Notes: generated by a model from the sequence alone, not told the origin. Counted from the first letter of the stretch, positions 33,208-42,824 are shown. The stretch is DNA of 64,000 nt from Amycolatopsis jiangsuensis (GCF_014204865.1 NZ_JACHMG010000001.1:3064501-3128500), one strand, 5' to 3'. Made by a program: numbers and translations.

Positions 33208-35552
33208 ATGCGTTCCAGAGCAGCCGTCGTGCTGCTGGTCCTGTCGTTGCTCGGCACGGCGCCGGCCGTCGCCGCCGACGGCGGCAGCACGATCACGGTG
33301 CCCGGCCTGAGCCGCCCGGTCGACCTGCTCGTCGACGAGTGGGGAGTGCCGCACGTCTACGCGGCCGGCACGTCCGACCTGTTCTTCGCGCAGGGTTTCA
33401 CCGTCGCCCGGGACCGGTTGTTCCAGCTCGACACCTGGCGCCGCCGGGGTTGGGCCAGCTCAGCGAGGTACTCGGACCGTCCTATGTGGAACAGGACAGG
33501 GCCGCCCGGCTTTTCCTCTACCGCGGTGACATGCGGGCCGAATGGGCCTCCTACGGGCCGGAGGCGAAGCTCGCCGCGACGCGGTTCGCCGAGGGCATCA
33601 ACGGCTACATCGACTGGCTCGGCAGGCATCCGGAGTCCGTGCCGCCGGAGTTCCGCACCCTCGGGTACCAGCCCGCGCACTGGCGGCCGGAGGACGTGGT
33701 GCGCATCCGGACCCACGCGATCGGCGAGAACCTGATGTGGGAGGTGGCCCGCGCGCGGATGGTCTGCCTCGCCGGAGCGGGCGCGAGCCGGTACCTGCGC
33801 AGCCTCCATCCGGACCACGTGGCGAAAGTCCCCACCGGGCTCGATCCGTGTTCGGTGCCTGCGGACGTGCTTTCGGTGTACGACAAGGCCACCGCCGCCG
33901 TGACGTTCCCGAAGGGCGTGGGCACGCAGAAGGACATCGCGGACGCCACCAGCGGCAGCAACTCCTGGGCGATCGGCCCCGGCCGCACCGCCACCGGCCG
34001 CCCGATTCTCGCCAACGACCCGCACCGCGGCGCCGACGCACTGCCGTCGGGCCGGTACCTCGCGCAGCTGTCCGCGCCGGGGCTGAACCTCACCGGTGCC
34101 GGCGAGCCGTGGAACCCGGGCATCGCCATCGGGCACAACGGGACTGTCGCGTTCGGACTGACCAACCTGCCGATCGACCAGACCGACCTCTACGTCTACG
34201 ACCTCGATCCGGCCGACCACAGCCGTTACCGGTACCGGGGACGGTGGGAGCCGATCACCAAGGTCACCGAGACCATCCCGGTGCACGGGTCCGCCCCGGT
34301 CCGGCGAGAGCTGGGTTTCACCCGGCACGGGCCGATCGTCAAGATCGACGAGAAGGCGCACAAGGCGTTCGCGGTACGCACCGTGTGGACCGAACCGGGC
34401 AGCTCCGCCTACCTCGGCAGCCTGAACTACCAGCGGGCGCGGAACTTCGGCCAGTTCACCGCGGGCATGCGGAAGTGGGGCGCGCCCGGTTCGAACCTCG
34501 TCTACGCGGACACCCATGGCGACATCGGCTACGTCCCGGCCGGGCTGACCCCGCGGCGCACCGGCGCGGACTACGACGGCCTGCTCCCGGTACCGGGGGA
34601 CGGCCGGTACGAATGGGACGGCTTCCACGCCAACTCCGAACTGCCCGGGCAGCACAACCCGCCTGCCGGCTACTTCGCCTCGGCCAACGACTACAACCTG
34701 CCACCCGGATACCCGGTGGTGTCGAACTACGAATGGCAGCTGCCCTACCGGAAACAGCGCATCGACGAGCTGATCGAAGCGAAGCCGGGCGCGACCGTCG
34801 CCGATTCGCTCGCCGTGCAGCGGGACGAGAAGTCCCTGGTGGCCACGCAGCTGGTGCCGTTCGTGCGGGCACTGTCCTCGGCCGACCCGGACACCGCGAA
34901 GGCGATCGCCCTGCTCAGCGGCTTCGACGGGGTGGCGTCGGTGGAGTCGGCGCCGGCTGCGCTGTACGAGACCTGGATCATGAAGTACCTGCACAGCGGC
35001 TGGGCGCACACTTTGCTGCCCCAGGACGCCGCGGACGTGCTGTCCCAGACGATCAACCCGGACTTCAGCCTGGTGATCGACTCCTTCACCCATCCCGATG
35101 CGTGGTTCGGCAAGGACGGCGCGGCGGCGCGCGACAAGCTGATCCTGGACACGCTGCCGCTCGCTTTCCACGACGTGGCCGGGAAACTCGGTGAGGACCC
35201 GGCGAAGTGGCGCTGGGGCGGCCTGCAGTACGCGCAGTTCAACCACCCGCTCGGCAGCCCGAACGTGGGTCCGACGCCGATGGGCGGCGACTACGCCACC
35301 ATCCACCCGTCGTTCTTCCACCCGCTGACCTACCAGCAGGTCATCGGGGCCACCTTCAAGATGGCGCTGGACGTCGGCGACTGGGACGCTTCGCGGGCGA
35401 TCAACGCACCCGGCCAGTCCGGCGACCCGCGCAGCCCGCACTACCGGGACCTGAACGATTTGTGGGCCTCCGGCGGCTCGTTCCCGCTGCTGTCGAGCCG
35501 GGCGGAGGTGGAACGCCACCTCGACACGAGGATCCGCCTCGTGCCGCGGTGA
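33208..35552 (+). pseudogene. Frameshifted penicillin acylase-family amidase
   Basis: A secreted Ntn-hydrolase of the penicillin acylase/AHL acylase family, about 781 residues if restored. The signal peptide from ATG 33208 (AAVVLLVLSLLGTAPAVAADG) leads to VPGLSRPVDLLVDEWGVPHVYA. That frame ends in nonsense after TWRRRG near 33450, and the match continues in another frame from GLGQLSEVLGPSYVEQD. The total is 3n+2, so one base seems lost at the CGCCGGGGTTGGG run. The autocatalytic nucleophile Ser (33957-33959) in TSGSNSWAIGP is intact, and the rest (ANDPHRG, GHNGTVAFG, DRYEWDGF-type regions) is normal. Decay or sequencing error cannot be separated here. Confidence 0.85.
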
Positions 35553-35564
35553 CGCTCCGGCCGG

Positions 35565-36263
35565 TCACGGCAGGTTCGCGACGAGGTCGGCGACGGTCTG
35601 CGGCTGCGACAGGAACGGATGGTGGCCTGCTTGCACCTCGACCACCTTGTCCGCGCGACGCGAGAATTCGCGCTGGGCCGCCGCCGGGGTGCCGCGGTCC
35701 TCAGTGCACACCACGTACGTCGTGGGCAGATCGTGCCACGCCGCCGCACGTACCGGCTGCTGAGTCACGGCCAGCGTCTGCCGGACCAGCCGAGCCGCTG
35801 CGTCGCGGACGATGCGCGGCGGGCAGTCCTGCACGAACGTCTCGGCGAACAGCTCGGGCCTGGCGCCGAACGTGCCGCCGTCGGCATCGAAGTCCAGGAA
35901 CGGCGGCGGAACATCGGCGCCGAAAGTCGACAAGGATTCGCCGGGCTCGGGCAGGTAGCTCGACACGAGCACCAGGTGACGCACCTTCTCGGCGCCCGCC
36001 GCGGCCTCGGCGGCGACGATGCCACCGTAGCTGTGCGCAACGACCACGACCGGCTCCTCGCCGTCGGTCAGCGCCGCGCGCACCGAGGCGACGTCCTCGG
36101 ACAACCCGGGGCCGTCCGGTCCGGCCGGCCGATCGCCCTCGCCGCAGCTCGGCAGCGCCGGGGCGACGCTGCCGATTCCGCGCTCCCGCAGAGCCGCGGC
36201 GGCCGCGTGCCACCACCAGGATCCGTCCCGCACGCACGCCCCGTGCACGAAGACAACACGCAT
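35565..36263 (-). CDS. Alpha/beta hydrolase
   Basis: A 232-residue serine hydrolase starting MRVVFVHGACVRDGSWWWH. The oxyanion/HGxC element at the start, the nucleophile elbow VAHSYGGIVA and the C-terminal His in EVQAGHHPFLS make up the catalytic set; the acid is probably in VCTEDRGT. The family includes esterases and hydroxynitrile-lyase-like enzymes (RsbQ/SABP2-type); the substrate is unknown. The start is ATG 36263, since upstream in-frame codons lack family resemblance. Stop-to-stop distance to the acylase is 12 bases. It is divergent from the TetR gene at 36344, which may control it. Confidence 0.85.
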   Translation of the reverse strand: MRVVFVHGACVRDGSWWWHAAAAALRERGIGSVAPALPSCGEGDRPAGPDGPGLSEDVASVRAALTDGEEPVVVVAHSYGGIVAAEAAAGAEKVRHLVLVSSYLPEPGESLSTFGADVPPPFLDFDADGGTFGARPELFAETFVQDCPPRIVRDAAARLVRQTLAVTQQPVRAAAWHDLPTTYVVCTEDRGTPAAAQREFSRRADKVVEVQAGHHPFLSQPQTVADLVANLP

Positions 36264-36311
36264 TTCGACCTCCGCTACATCACGCATCTCGACCTACGCC
36301 CTCCACGGTAG

Positions 36312-36329
36312 ACGTAGTACCAGTTACGT
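36312..36329. promoter_or_regulatory. Putative TetR operator between divergent genes
   Basis: ACGTA-GTACCAGT-TACGT is a perfect 5-base inverted repeat, 18 bases in all, in the 80-base gap between the hydrolase and TetR starts. TTACGT (36324-36329) could be the -10 of the TetR gene. Binding is inferred from position. Confidence 0.5.
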
Positions 36330-36343
36330 GAAAAAGTGTGCCG

Positions 36344-36898
36344 ATGGGACGACACAAACAGCCGGAGATTCGCGGCCGGATCCTCGACGCCTGCGTCGAC
36401 CACGCCCTGGCACACGGGCTGCCGGACCGCCTCGAGCCGTTCGCGACGGCGTCCGGCACCTCGACCCGGATGCTGATCTACCACTTCGGAACCCGCGACG
36501 CCCTGCTGCGGGAAACCCTGGAACGGGCACGGCAGCGGCAGCGCGACCTGTTCGGCGAACTGCTGTCCCCCCGCGCGGACGAGCCCTATCCGGACACGCT
36601 GCGGAGGGCTTGGCGGGTGATGACCGGCCCGGACGGGCGGCCGTACCTGAGCATGTTCGGCAAGCTTCGCGAGGAAGCCGAACAGCAGCTGTGGCCGGAC
36701 TTTCGCCGTACCGCCACCACAGACTGGCTGCGCCCGCTCGAAGACGGCATGCGCAGCATCGGCCGCCCCGAGCTCGGCACCCTCGTGCTCGCGGTCATCC
36801 GCGGTCTCATCATGGACCTGGAGGCGACCGGCGAGACGTCGCGGACCGGCGAGGCCTTCGACGTTTTCCTGGCCACGCTGACCACCGCCGGCCGGTAG
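36344..36898 (+). CDS. TetR-family transcriptional regulator
   Basis: A 184-residue regulator. The N-terminal helix-turn-helix is recognisable: IRGRILDACVDHALAHGLPD, then LEPFATASGTSTRMLIYHFGTRDALL. The C-terminal half is a ligand domain with RPYLSMFGKLREEAEQQLWP. The start is ATG 36344 or GTG 36338. It probably controls itself and the divergent alpha/beta hydrolase. It runs to one base before the gltX stop on the other strand (convergent, with no room for a terminator). Confidence 0.88.
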   Translation: MGRHKQPEIRGRILDACVDHALAHGLPDRLEPFATASGTSTRMLIYHFGTRDALLRETLERARQRQRDLFGELLSPRADEPYPDTLRRAWRVMTGPDGRPYLSMFGKLREEAEQQLWPDFRRTATTDWLRPLEDGMRSIGRPELGTLVLAVIRGLIMDLEATGETSRTGEAFDVFLATLTTAGR

Positions 36899-36899
36899 C

Positions 36900-38552
36900 T
36901 CAGGAAGTCAGCTTTCCCAAACGCCGCAAGGTTTCCTCGGCACCCAGGGCCTGGGTGATCGAGTGCAGGTCGGGGCTGCGGGTCGAGCCGGTGATCGCGA
37001 TGCGGATGATCTGCGAGGCCTCCCGGATCGAGCCGGGGTAGGCGTCCGGGTCCTTCTTGTACTCCTTGGCGTTGCGGGCGAATCCGTGCTTCGCCGCGAC
37101 GTCCCGGATCTGCTGGAACCACTCCTGGCCGTCGTCGAGCTGCCGGTAGGACGCGACGAAGTCGGACGCGACCGCGCGCACCACGTCCGGCGCGACGCCG
37201 AGCGCGGCGATCCGCTCGTCGTCGGGGCCGGTCACCTGCTGGTGCAGCTCGGGGAAGAAGAACCCGTAGACAGCACGGAAATCGCTCCACTTCTTCAGGT
37301 CCTTGCGCGGGTTTTCGACGCCTTCGCGCTCCACCGACAGCGCGCGCAACGCGAGCTCCCGTGAGGACTCCAGCAGCGCGTGCAGCTGCGGATCGAACCG
37401 CTGCGCCCATTCCTGCACGGCATCCAGGATCTCCGCCCCCGACATGGTCGCGACATAGTCGGCCGAAATGTCGTCGAGCTTCACCAGGTCCACGAGCGGG
37501 CCCGCGACACCGCACTCGTCGAGGTTGATCGGCTCCTGCAGCGCCTGCTCCAGCGGCAGCTCGGCGAGCCGGCCGTTCGCCAGGCCGCGCAGGTAGTAGA
37601 GCACCGCGCGCACCGGGAAGCCGGACTCCAGGTAGAAGTCCACCGACGCCTCGGGATCCTTGCGCTTCGACAGCTTCCGCTTGCTGCCGCCCTCCTGCTT
37701 CATCAGCGGCGCCACGTGCGCGTACGGGATGGGCTCGAATCCGAGCGCGTCGAACAGCTGCTGGTGCACCGGTACCGAGGAGATCCACTCGTCACCGCGG
37801 ATGACGAGGTTCACGCGCATCAGGTGGTCGTCGACCGCGTGCGCGAAGTGGTATGTCGGCAGCCGCGGGCTCTGCTCGGAGCTCTTGAGGATCACCACGT
37901 CGTTGCGGTTGGCTTCCGCCTCGATGGTGCCGCGGATCGCGTCGGTGAAGCGCACGCGCGCACCGGTGTCGTCCGGCGCGCGGAAACGGACCACCCACGG
38001 CTCGCCGGCGTCGAGCTTCGCCTGCACATCGGCCGCTTCGGCGTCACGCCAGATCGCCCACGAGCCGTAGTAGCCGGTGGGCAGCTTCGTCGCCTGCTGA
38101 CGAGCGGTGATCGACGCCAGCTCGTCCTTCGTCGCGAAGTCGACGTACGCGCGGCCCTCGCGCAGCAGGTGCCGGACGTAGGTGAGGTAGATCTGCTCGC
38201 GCTCGGACTGCCGGTACGGCCCGTAGTCGCCGCCGCGCGCCGAATCCTCGTCGGCGACGAGGCCGAAATACCCGAAGCCGCGTTCGAACTGCTCCAGCGC
38301 GCCCTCGACCTCCCGCGACTGGTCGGTGTCCTCCACACGCACCAGGTACGTGCCCCCGGAGTGATGTGCGACGTCCTGGTCGATCGTGGCCGTGTAGATG
38401 CCGCCGATGTGCACGAACCCGGTGGGCGACGGACCGAACCGGGTCACCTTCGCGCCCTCGGGCAGCTGCCGGGCCGGATAGCGCTGCTCCCAGTGCTCCG
38501 GCTCGGGCAGATCCGCGGGGAACAGGGCGTCGATGACCGAACGGTCCAGCAT
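36900..38552 (-). CDS. gltX: Glutamyl-tRNA synthetase, Firmicutes-like second type
   Basis: A 550-residue class I synthetase charging tRNA-Glu (or tRNA-Gln if non-discriminating). HIGH appears as HIGG (48-51) in FGPSPTGFVHIGGIYTA, and KMSKS as KLSKR (293-297). The N-terminal extension and the order RYPARQLPEGAKVTRFGPSPTGF resemble the longer clostridial GltX, not the roughly 490-residue housekeeping enzyme of actinobacteria. It is therefore probably an additional synthetase acquired by transfer, possibly a resistant or stress form. It is divergent from the PadR gene. A stand-alone unit; the housekeeping gltX is presumably elsewhere. Confidence 0.88.
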   Translation of the reverse strand: MLDRSVIDALFPADLPEPEHWEQRYPARQLPEGAKVTRFGPSPTGFVHIGGIYTATIDQDVAHHSGGTYLVRVEDTDQSREVEGALEQFERGFGYFGLVADEDSARGGDYGPYRQSEREQIYLTYVRHLLREGRAYVDFATKDELASITARQQATKLPTGYYGSWAIWRDAEAADVQAKLDAGEPWVVRFRAPDDTGARVRFTDAIRGTIEAEANRNDVVILKSSEQSPRLPTYHFAHAVDDHLMRVNLVIRGDEWISSVPVHQQLFDALGFEPIPYAHVAPLMKQEGGSKRKLSKRKDPEASVDFYLESGFPVRAVLYYLRGLANGRLAELPLEQALQEPINLDECGVAGPLVDLVKLDDISADYVATMSGAEILDAVQEWAQRFDPQLHALLESSRELALRALSVEREGVENPRKDLKKWSDFRAVYGFFFPELHQQVTGPDDERIAALGVAPDVVRAVASDFVASYRQLDDGQEWFQQIRDVAAKHGFARNAKEYKKDPDAYPGSIREASQIIRIAITGSTRSPDLHSITQALGAEETLRRLGKLTS

Positions 38553-38643
38553 CGGGGGTCGGGTCTCCCAGGTCGTCGGGGTGTTTCGGGTGCCCGTTGA
38601 GTATCGCCGACTGTCGTTTGCGGGGACCGGCCAGGTCCAAGGG

Positions 38644-38671
38644 TTGCACTACGACCGTTTCCGATATATCG
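38644..38671 (+). promoter_or_regulatory. Promoter and PadR-type operator
   Basis: The palindrome CGATATATCG (38662-38671) is perfect and overlaps a possible -10 (TATATC). TTGCAC at 38644-38649 is 15 bases upstream. It lies 38 bases before the padR start, so autoregulation by the PadR protein is likely. It could also affect the divergent gltX. Confidence 0.55.
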
Positions 38672-38709
38672 TGAACGTGTCGCAACCGTTCGAAGAGAGG
38701 ATTCTGATC

Positions 38710-39354
38710 ATGCGAAACAGACGACACCCCTTCCCCGGCGGCCACGAACACGGCGGTCACGAGCACGGCGAGCGCGGCCGGTCCGAGTTCGGCCCGTGGG
38801 CCCGTGAGTTCGGGGAGTTCGCTTTCGGCCCTGGTGGCCGTGGCCGGCGTGGCCACGGTCCGGGCGGACGCCGCGGTCCCGGTCCGCGACGCGGCCGGCG
38901 CGGCGACGTGCGGGCGGCGATCCTCGCCCTGCTGGCGGAACAACCGCGGCATGGCTACGAGATCATCCGCGAGATCGGCGAGCGCAGTGGCGGGCTGTGG
39001 AAACCGAGTCCCGGCTCGATCTACCCCACGCTGCAGATGCTGGCCGACGAGGGCCTGGTCGTGAGCCACGACGAGAACGGCAAGAAGCTGTTCGAACTGA
39101 CCGGCGAAGGTTCCGCGGCCGCGGAGCAGCAGACCGGCCCCCCGCCGTGGGAGCACTTCGCCGACGACGTGGACCCGGCCGAGGCCGATCTGCGCAAGTC
39201 GGCGGGCACGCTCGCGGCGGCCGTGGTGCAGGTGATGCGCGCCGGCAGCCCGGGTCAGCAGGCTCGCGCGGTCGACGTGCTCAACGAGGCACGCCGTTCG
39301 CTCTACTCGATCCTCGGCGAAGCCGAGGACGAGCCCGGCGAGGCGGCCGAGTGA
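38710..39354 (+). CDS. PadR-family regulator with His/Gly/Arg-rich N-terminal tail
   Basis: A 214-residue regulator. The first 60 residues are low-complexity: a His/Gly stretch (HPFPGGHEHGGHEHGERG) followed by Gly/Arg repeats. The PadR winged helix follows from about residue 67: VRAAILALLAEQPRHGYEII, then the conserved KPSPGSIYPTLQMLADEGLV and a wing. The C-terminus is a helical dimerisation region. The His tail could bind metal, and the basic tail could increase DNA affinity; neither is proven. GAGAGG precedes ATG 38710. Its 3' end overlaps the convergent methyltransferase gene by 52 bases. Confidence 0.88.
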   Translation: MRNRRHPFPGGHEHGGHEHGERGRSEFGPWAREFGEFAFGPGGRGRRGHGPGGRRGPGPRRGRRGDVRAAILALLAEQPRHGYEIIREIGERSGGLWKPSPGSIYPTLQMLADEGLVVSHDENGKKLFELTGEGSAAAEQQTGPPPWEHFADDVDPAEADLRKSAGTLAAAVVQVMRAGSPGQQARAVDVLNEARRSLYSILGEAEDEPGEAAE

Positions 39355-40094
39355 CCCGGCAGGACGAGGCCGGTGGGTTTGACGCGGCTGTGCACGCGAT
39401 ACCCCACCGGCACCGTCACCTGCCCCGCTCCCGGGTTCATCCGGCGCACCTCGGCGATCGCCCGCTGCGCCACCCGCGCGCTGAACTCGATCTTCAGCAC
39501 TGACTCCGCGGCAGCCGGATCCGCGAACTGCCACCGGGTGGTGACGCGGCGGCAGCCGAACCCCTGCGCGGCGAAGAACCGTTCCACGGCGGGCGGGTCG
39601 TAGTCCGGCAGATCCGCGCGCATCCACCCGCCGTAGGGCTCGCTGGTCACGTCGAGGTCGACGATCAGGATCGTCCCGCCCGGCCGCAGCACCCGGTCCG
39701 CCTCACGCAATCCCGGTTCACAGCCCGGGCCGAAGAAGTAGGCCGTGCGCGCGTGCACCACGTCGACGCTCGCGTCGTCCACCGGCAGCCGCTGCGCGCG
39801 TCCCTTCCGGACCCGCACGTTCGCCAGATCCCGCACCCGCCTCGCCGCGTCCCGCGCGAGCGGCGGGTGCGGTTCCACGCCGAGCACGGAGCGGGCGTCG
39901 CGGGCGAAGCGGGGCAGGTGGAACCCGTCGCCGCAGCCGAGGTCGAGCACGTCCCTGCCGGTCCAGTCGCCCGCGCCGCGCAGTACCCGCCAGATCTCGC
40001 CGTCGACGTCCTGCGCCCGGTTCTCCACCTCGTAGTCCCGCTGGTGGTACCAGATGTTGGGACTCGGCAGCACATCCTGGGAAAACCAGCGCAC
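39303..40094 (-). CDS. SAM-dependent methyltransferase (class I)
   Basis: A 263-residue methyltransferase with the Rossmann motif I DVLDLGCGDGFHLPRFA, motif II GVEPHPPLARDA, then VDVVHARTAYFFGPG and the post-motif RPGGTILIVDLDV. The acceptor is unknown; the N-terminus WFSQDVLPSPNIWYHQRDYEV is typical of a small clade of actinobacterial methyltransferases. The last 17 codons overlap the convergent padR gene, and the C-terminal tail is rather low-complexity. The start is ATG 40094. Confidence 0.85.
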   Translation of the reverse strand: MRWFSQDVLPSPNIWYHQRDYEVENRAQDVDGEIWRVLRGAGDWTGRDVLDLGCGDGFHLPRFARDARSVLGVEPHPPLARDAARRVRDLANVRVRKGRAQRLPVDDASVDVVHARTAYFFGPGCEPGLREADRVLRPGGTILIVDLDVTSEPYGGWMRADLPDYDPPAVERFFAAQGFGCRRVTTRWQFADPAAAESVLKIEFSARVAQRAIAEVRRMNPGAGQVTVPVGYRVHSRVKPTGLVLPGHSAASPGSSSASPRIE

Positions 40095-40206
40095 GAACGA
40101 CTCCGATGATCACGGGCCGGCCGCGGTTCGTACCGGATTTCCCCGCTCAGAGCGTAGAACGTGCCGGCACCGAATAGACTTTCCCCTCATCGGGGAGGAG
40201 ATCAGG

Positions 40207-41049
40207 ATGTCCGGAGAGGGATCCGGCGCCCGCACGCTCCCGGCCGGGCTGCCGTGCTGGGTCGAGCTGGCCAGCCAGGACGAAACCGCCGCGCAGCGCT
40301 TCTACTCCGGCCTTTTCGGCTGGCAGTACGAGCTCCGCCGCGACCCGGCCACGCCGACCGGGCGCTACGGCATCTCCTCGCTCGAGGGCGTTCCCACCGG
40401 TGGTCTGTACCAGGCCGGAGCACGCTCCGTACTCGGCTGGACACTGCACATTTCCGTGCCGAACACCGCGACCGCGGCCGAATGGGTCGAACACCTCGGC
40501 GGCGAGCTGACCCTCGGGCCGGTCCCGATTCCCGACCGCGGCAGCATCCTGCACGCGACGGACGCGTGCGGCGCGCCGATCGTGTTCTGGCAGACCCCGC
40601 CCGACTGGCGCTTCGCCACCGGCACGCCCGGCGCCTTCAGCGGCGCCGACCTCAACACCCACGACGGCGTGAGCGCGGATCACTTCTACACCAAGCTGTT
40701 CAGCTATTCGAGCCGTCAGGTCGGTGACGGCGACAGCGTCGACTATGCGGAGTACTCCCTCGACCGGGAGCCGATGCTCTACCGGTACGTGATGGGCCCG
40801 GAGTACGAGCGCGGCACTCCGCCGCACTGGCTGGTGTACTTCGAGGTCTCCCCGGCGCGGGGCGCGGACGCGACCGCCGGGCAGGCGCTGATGCTCGGTG
40901 GTTCCGTGGTGATCGAGCCCTACGACACGCCGTTCGGCCGCACCGCGCTGCTCGCCGATCCGGACGGCTCGGTGTTCGGGGTGATCGACCACTCGCGGGT
41001 GCTGCAGGGCGTGGGCCGCGCCGAGGTCGACGACCCGTACGACGACTGA
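40207..41049 (+). CDS. Two-domain VOC/glyoxalase-superfamily protein
   Basis: A 280-residue protein with two vicinal-oxygen-chelate domains. The first begins CWVELASQDETAAQRFYSGLFGW and the second about residue 140 with GADLNTHDGVSADHFYTKLF. Both have the WxY..F-type ends (FSGADL region and SVFGVIDHS). This CFP30B/Rv0577-like double-VOC layout is usual in actinobacteria. No catalytic metal triad is obvious. Function unknown. The start is ATG 40207, with GGAGGAGATCAGG upstream. Confidence 0.85.
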   Translation: MSGEGSGARTLPAGLPCWVELASQDETAAQRFYSGLFGWQYELRRDPATPTGRYGISSLEGVPTGGLYQAGARSVLGWTLHISVPNTATAAEWVEHLGGELTLGPVPIPDRGSILHATDACGAPIVFWQTPPDWRFATGTPGAFSGADLNTHDGVSADHFYTKLFSYSSRQVGDGDSVDYAEYSLDREPMLYRYVMGPEYERGTPPHWLVYFEVSPARGADATAGQALMLGGSVVIEPYDTPFGRTALLADPDGSVFGVIDHSRVLQGVGRAEVDDPYDD

Positions 41050-41088
41050 ACCAGCCCGGAACTCAGGCCAGGCTTTTCCAGCAGCGGT

Positions 41089-42267
41089 TCAGGCGGGGAC
41101 GAACGCGGACAGCAGCAGCCAGGACACCACGGCCGAGGGCAGCAGCGAATCGAGGCGGTCCATGATTCCGCCGTGCCCGGGCAGCAGCGTGCCCATGTCC
41201 TTGATGCCGAGGTCGCGTTTGATGAGCGATTCGACGAGGTCGCCCAGCGTCGCGGTGAGCACGATGGCGGCGCCGAAGAGCACGCCCTGCCACGCGTGGC
41301 CGTGCAGCATCAGGCTGATCGTGAGCGCTCCGGCGACGATGCCGGCGATCATCGAGCCGGCGAAGCCCTCCCAGGACTTCTTCGGGCTGATCGTGGGTGC
41401 CATCGGGTGCTTGCCGCCGAGTACCCCGGCGATGTAGCCGCCGGTGTCGGAGGCGACCACGGCGATCAGGAACGTGAGCACTCGCCCGACCCCGTCGTCC
41501 GGCGGCACGAGCATGGCCGCGAACGAAGCGAACAACGGCAGGTAGGCGGCGGCGAACACGGAGGCGGCGCTGTCGCGCAGGTACCCCTGCGCGCCGCCGG
41601 GCAGCCGCCAGAGCAGGCAGACCAGCACGGTGAGCACGAACGCGATGAGCATGCCCTCGTGACCGAACGGCCAGGACAGCCAGATCATCGCCTGGCCACC
41701 GGCCAGCACCGGGATCATGGCGACCCGGGTGTCGGCGACCCGCCGCAGCACCCCGGCGAACTCGAAGGTACCGACCGCGATCGCGACCGCGATGATCCCG
41801 ATGAAAATGAACCGGACGGTGAGCAGGGAAACGACGATCGCCGCCCCGAGCAGCAACCCGACGCCGATCGCCGCGGGAAGATTCCGCCCGGCACGGGAGC
41901 CCTTCTTCTCCGGCTCGGCCCCCACCTTCTCCGGCTCGGCCCCCGCCGCTTCGGGCGCTCGCCGCTGACCGTCCGCGGATCCGGGTTCCCGCCACTGGGA
42001 ACCCGCCGGATCGGATTCCCGCCGCTGAGCGTCCCCCGCTTCGGAGCCCCTCCCCCGGGTGTCCGGCGCAGCTGCGCGCGCCCCGGGTTCCAGCGCTCCG
42101 GCGCGCGCGGCTTCGCCCGGGGCTGCCTCGACGTGCGCCGGACTGTCCTGCCCCGGCTGTCCCACGGTTGCCGAGTCCGGCCGCGACGGCGGTTCCGGCT
42201 CGGAAGCCGGAACCGGTGGCGGGGTGGCTTCCACCCGCTCCTCGCGTTCCTCGCTCACCTGGCTCAT
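41089..42267 (-). CDS. cdsA: Phosphatidate cytidylyltransferase (CDP-DAG synthase)
   Basis: An integral-membrane enzyme making CDP-diacylglycerol from phosphatidic acid and CTP, the precursor of all phospholipids. The 392-residue protein has a long disordered N-terminal extension (about 130 residues, rich in Glu/Pro/Gly/Arg) before the membrane part. The CdsA signature SDTGGYIAGVLGGKHPMAP with SPKKSWEGFAGS lies near 275-305. The start ATG overlaps the frr stop by three bases (ATGA), so translation is coupled. The extension is unusually long compared with the roughly 270-residue E. coli enzyme. Confidence 0.93.
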   Translation of the reverse strand: MSQVSEEREERVEATPPPVPASEPEPPSRPDSATVGQPGQDSPAHVEAAPGEAARAGALEPGARAAAPDTRGRGSEAGDAQRRESDPAGSQWREPGSADGQRRAPEAAGAEPEKVGAEPEKKGSRAGRNLPAAIGVGLLLGAAIVVSLLTVRFIFIGIIAVAIAVGTFEFAGVLRRVADTRVAMIPVLAGGQAMIWLSWPFGHEGMLIAFVLTVLVCLLWRLPGGAQGYLRDSAASVFAAAYLPLFASFAAMLVPPDDGVGRVLTFLIAVVASDTGGYIAGVLGGKHPMAPTISPKKSWEGFAGSMIAGIVAGALTISLMLHGHAWQGVLFGAAIVLTATLGDLVESLIKRDLGIKDMGTLLPGHGGIMDRLDSLLPSAVVSWLLLSAFVPA

Positions 42268-42824
42268 CAGACCTCGAGCAGCTCGGCTTCCTTGTGTTTC
42301 ACCAGCTCGTCGACCTGGTGCACGTAGGTGTCGGTGAGGTTCTGCAGTTCCTTCTCGGCGCGCGCGACCTCGTCCTCGCCCGCCTCGCCGTCCTTGCCGA
42401 TCCGGTCCAGCTCTTCCTTGGCCTTGCGGCGGATGCTGCGGATCGAGACGCGGGCGTCCTCGCCCTTGCCCTTGGCGACCTTCACCATCTCCTTGCGCCG
42501 CTCCTCGGTGAGCTGCGGGATGACGATGCGGATCACGTTGCCGTCGTTGCTGGGGTTGACGCCGAGGTCCGATTCGCGGATGGCCTTCTCGACGGCGTTC
42601 AGCTGCGACTGGTCGTACGGCTTGACCAGGGCCATCCGTGCCTCCGGCACGGTGACGCTGGCCAGCTGGTTCAACGGGGTCGGCGCGCCGTAGTACTCGA
42701 CGACGATGCGCGAGAACATCGACGGGGTGGCCCGGCCGGTGCGCACCGACGTGAGGTCATCCTTCGCGACGGACACCGCTTTTTCCATCTTCTCCTCGGC
42801 GTCGAGGAGGGTCTCGTCGATCAC
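42267..42824 (-). CDS. frr: Ribosome recycling factor
   Basis: A 185-residue protein, the standard size, that with EF-G splits post-termination ribosomes. Domain I is a three-helix bundle: [20 protein letters not shown] at the start and the C-terminal helices [16 protein letters not shown]. Domain II is a beta-sandwich with [20 protein letters not shown]. The start is GTG 42824, which gives the canonical length. It is the fourth gene of rpsB-tsf-pyrH-frr-cdsA. Confidence 0.97.
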   Translation of the reverse strand: MIDETLLDAEEKMEKAVSVAKDDLTSVRTGRATPSMFSRIVVEYYGAPTPLNQLASVTVPEARMALVKPYDQSQLNAVEKAIRESDLGVNPSNDGNVIRIVIPQLTEERRKEMVKVAKGKGEDARVSIRSIRRKAKEELDRIGKDGEAGEDEVARAEKELQNLTDTYVHQVDELVKHKEAELLEV

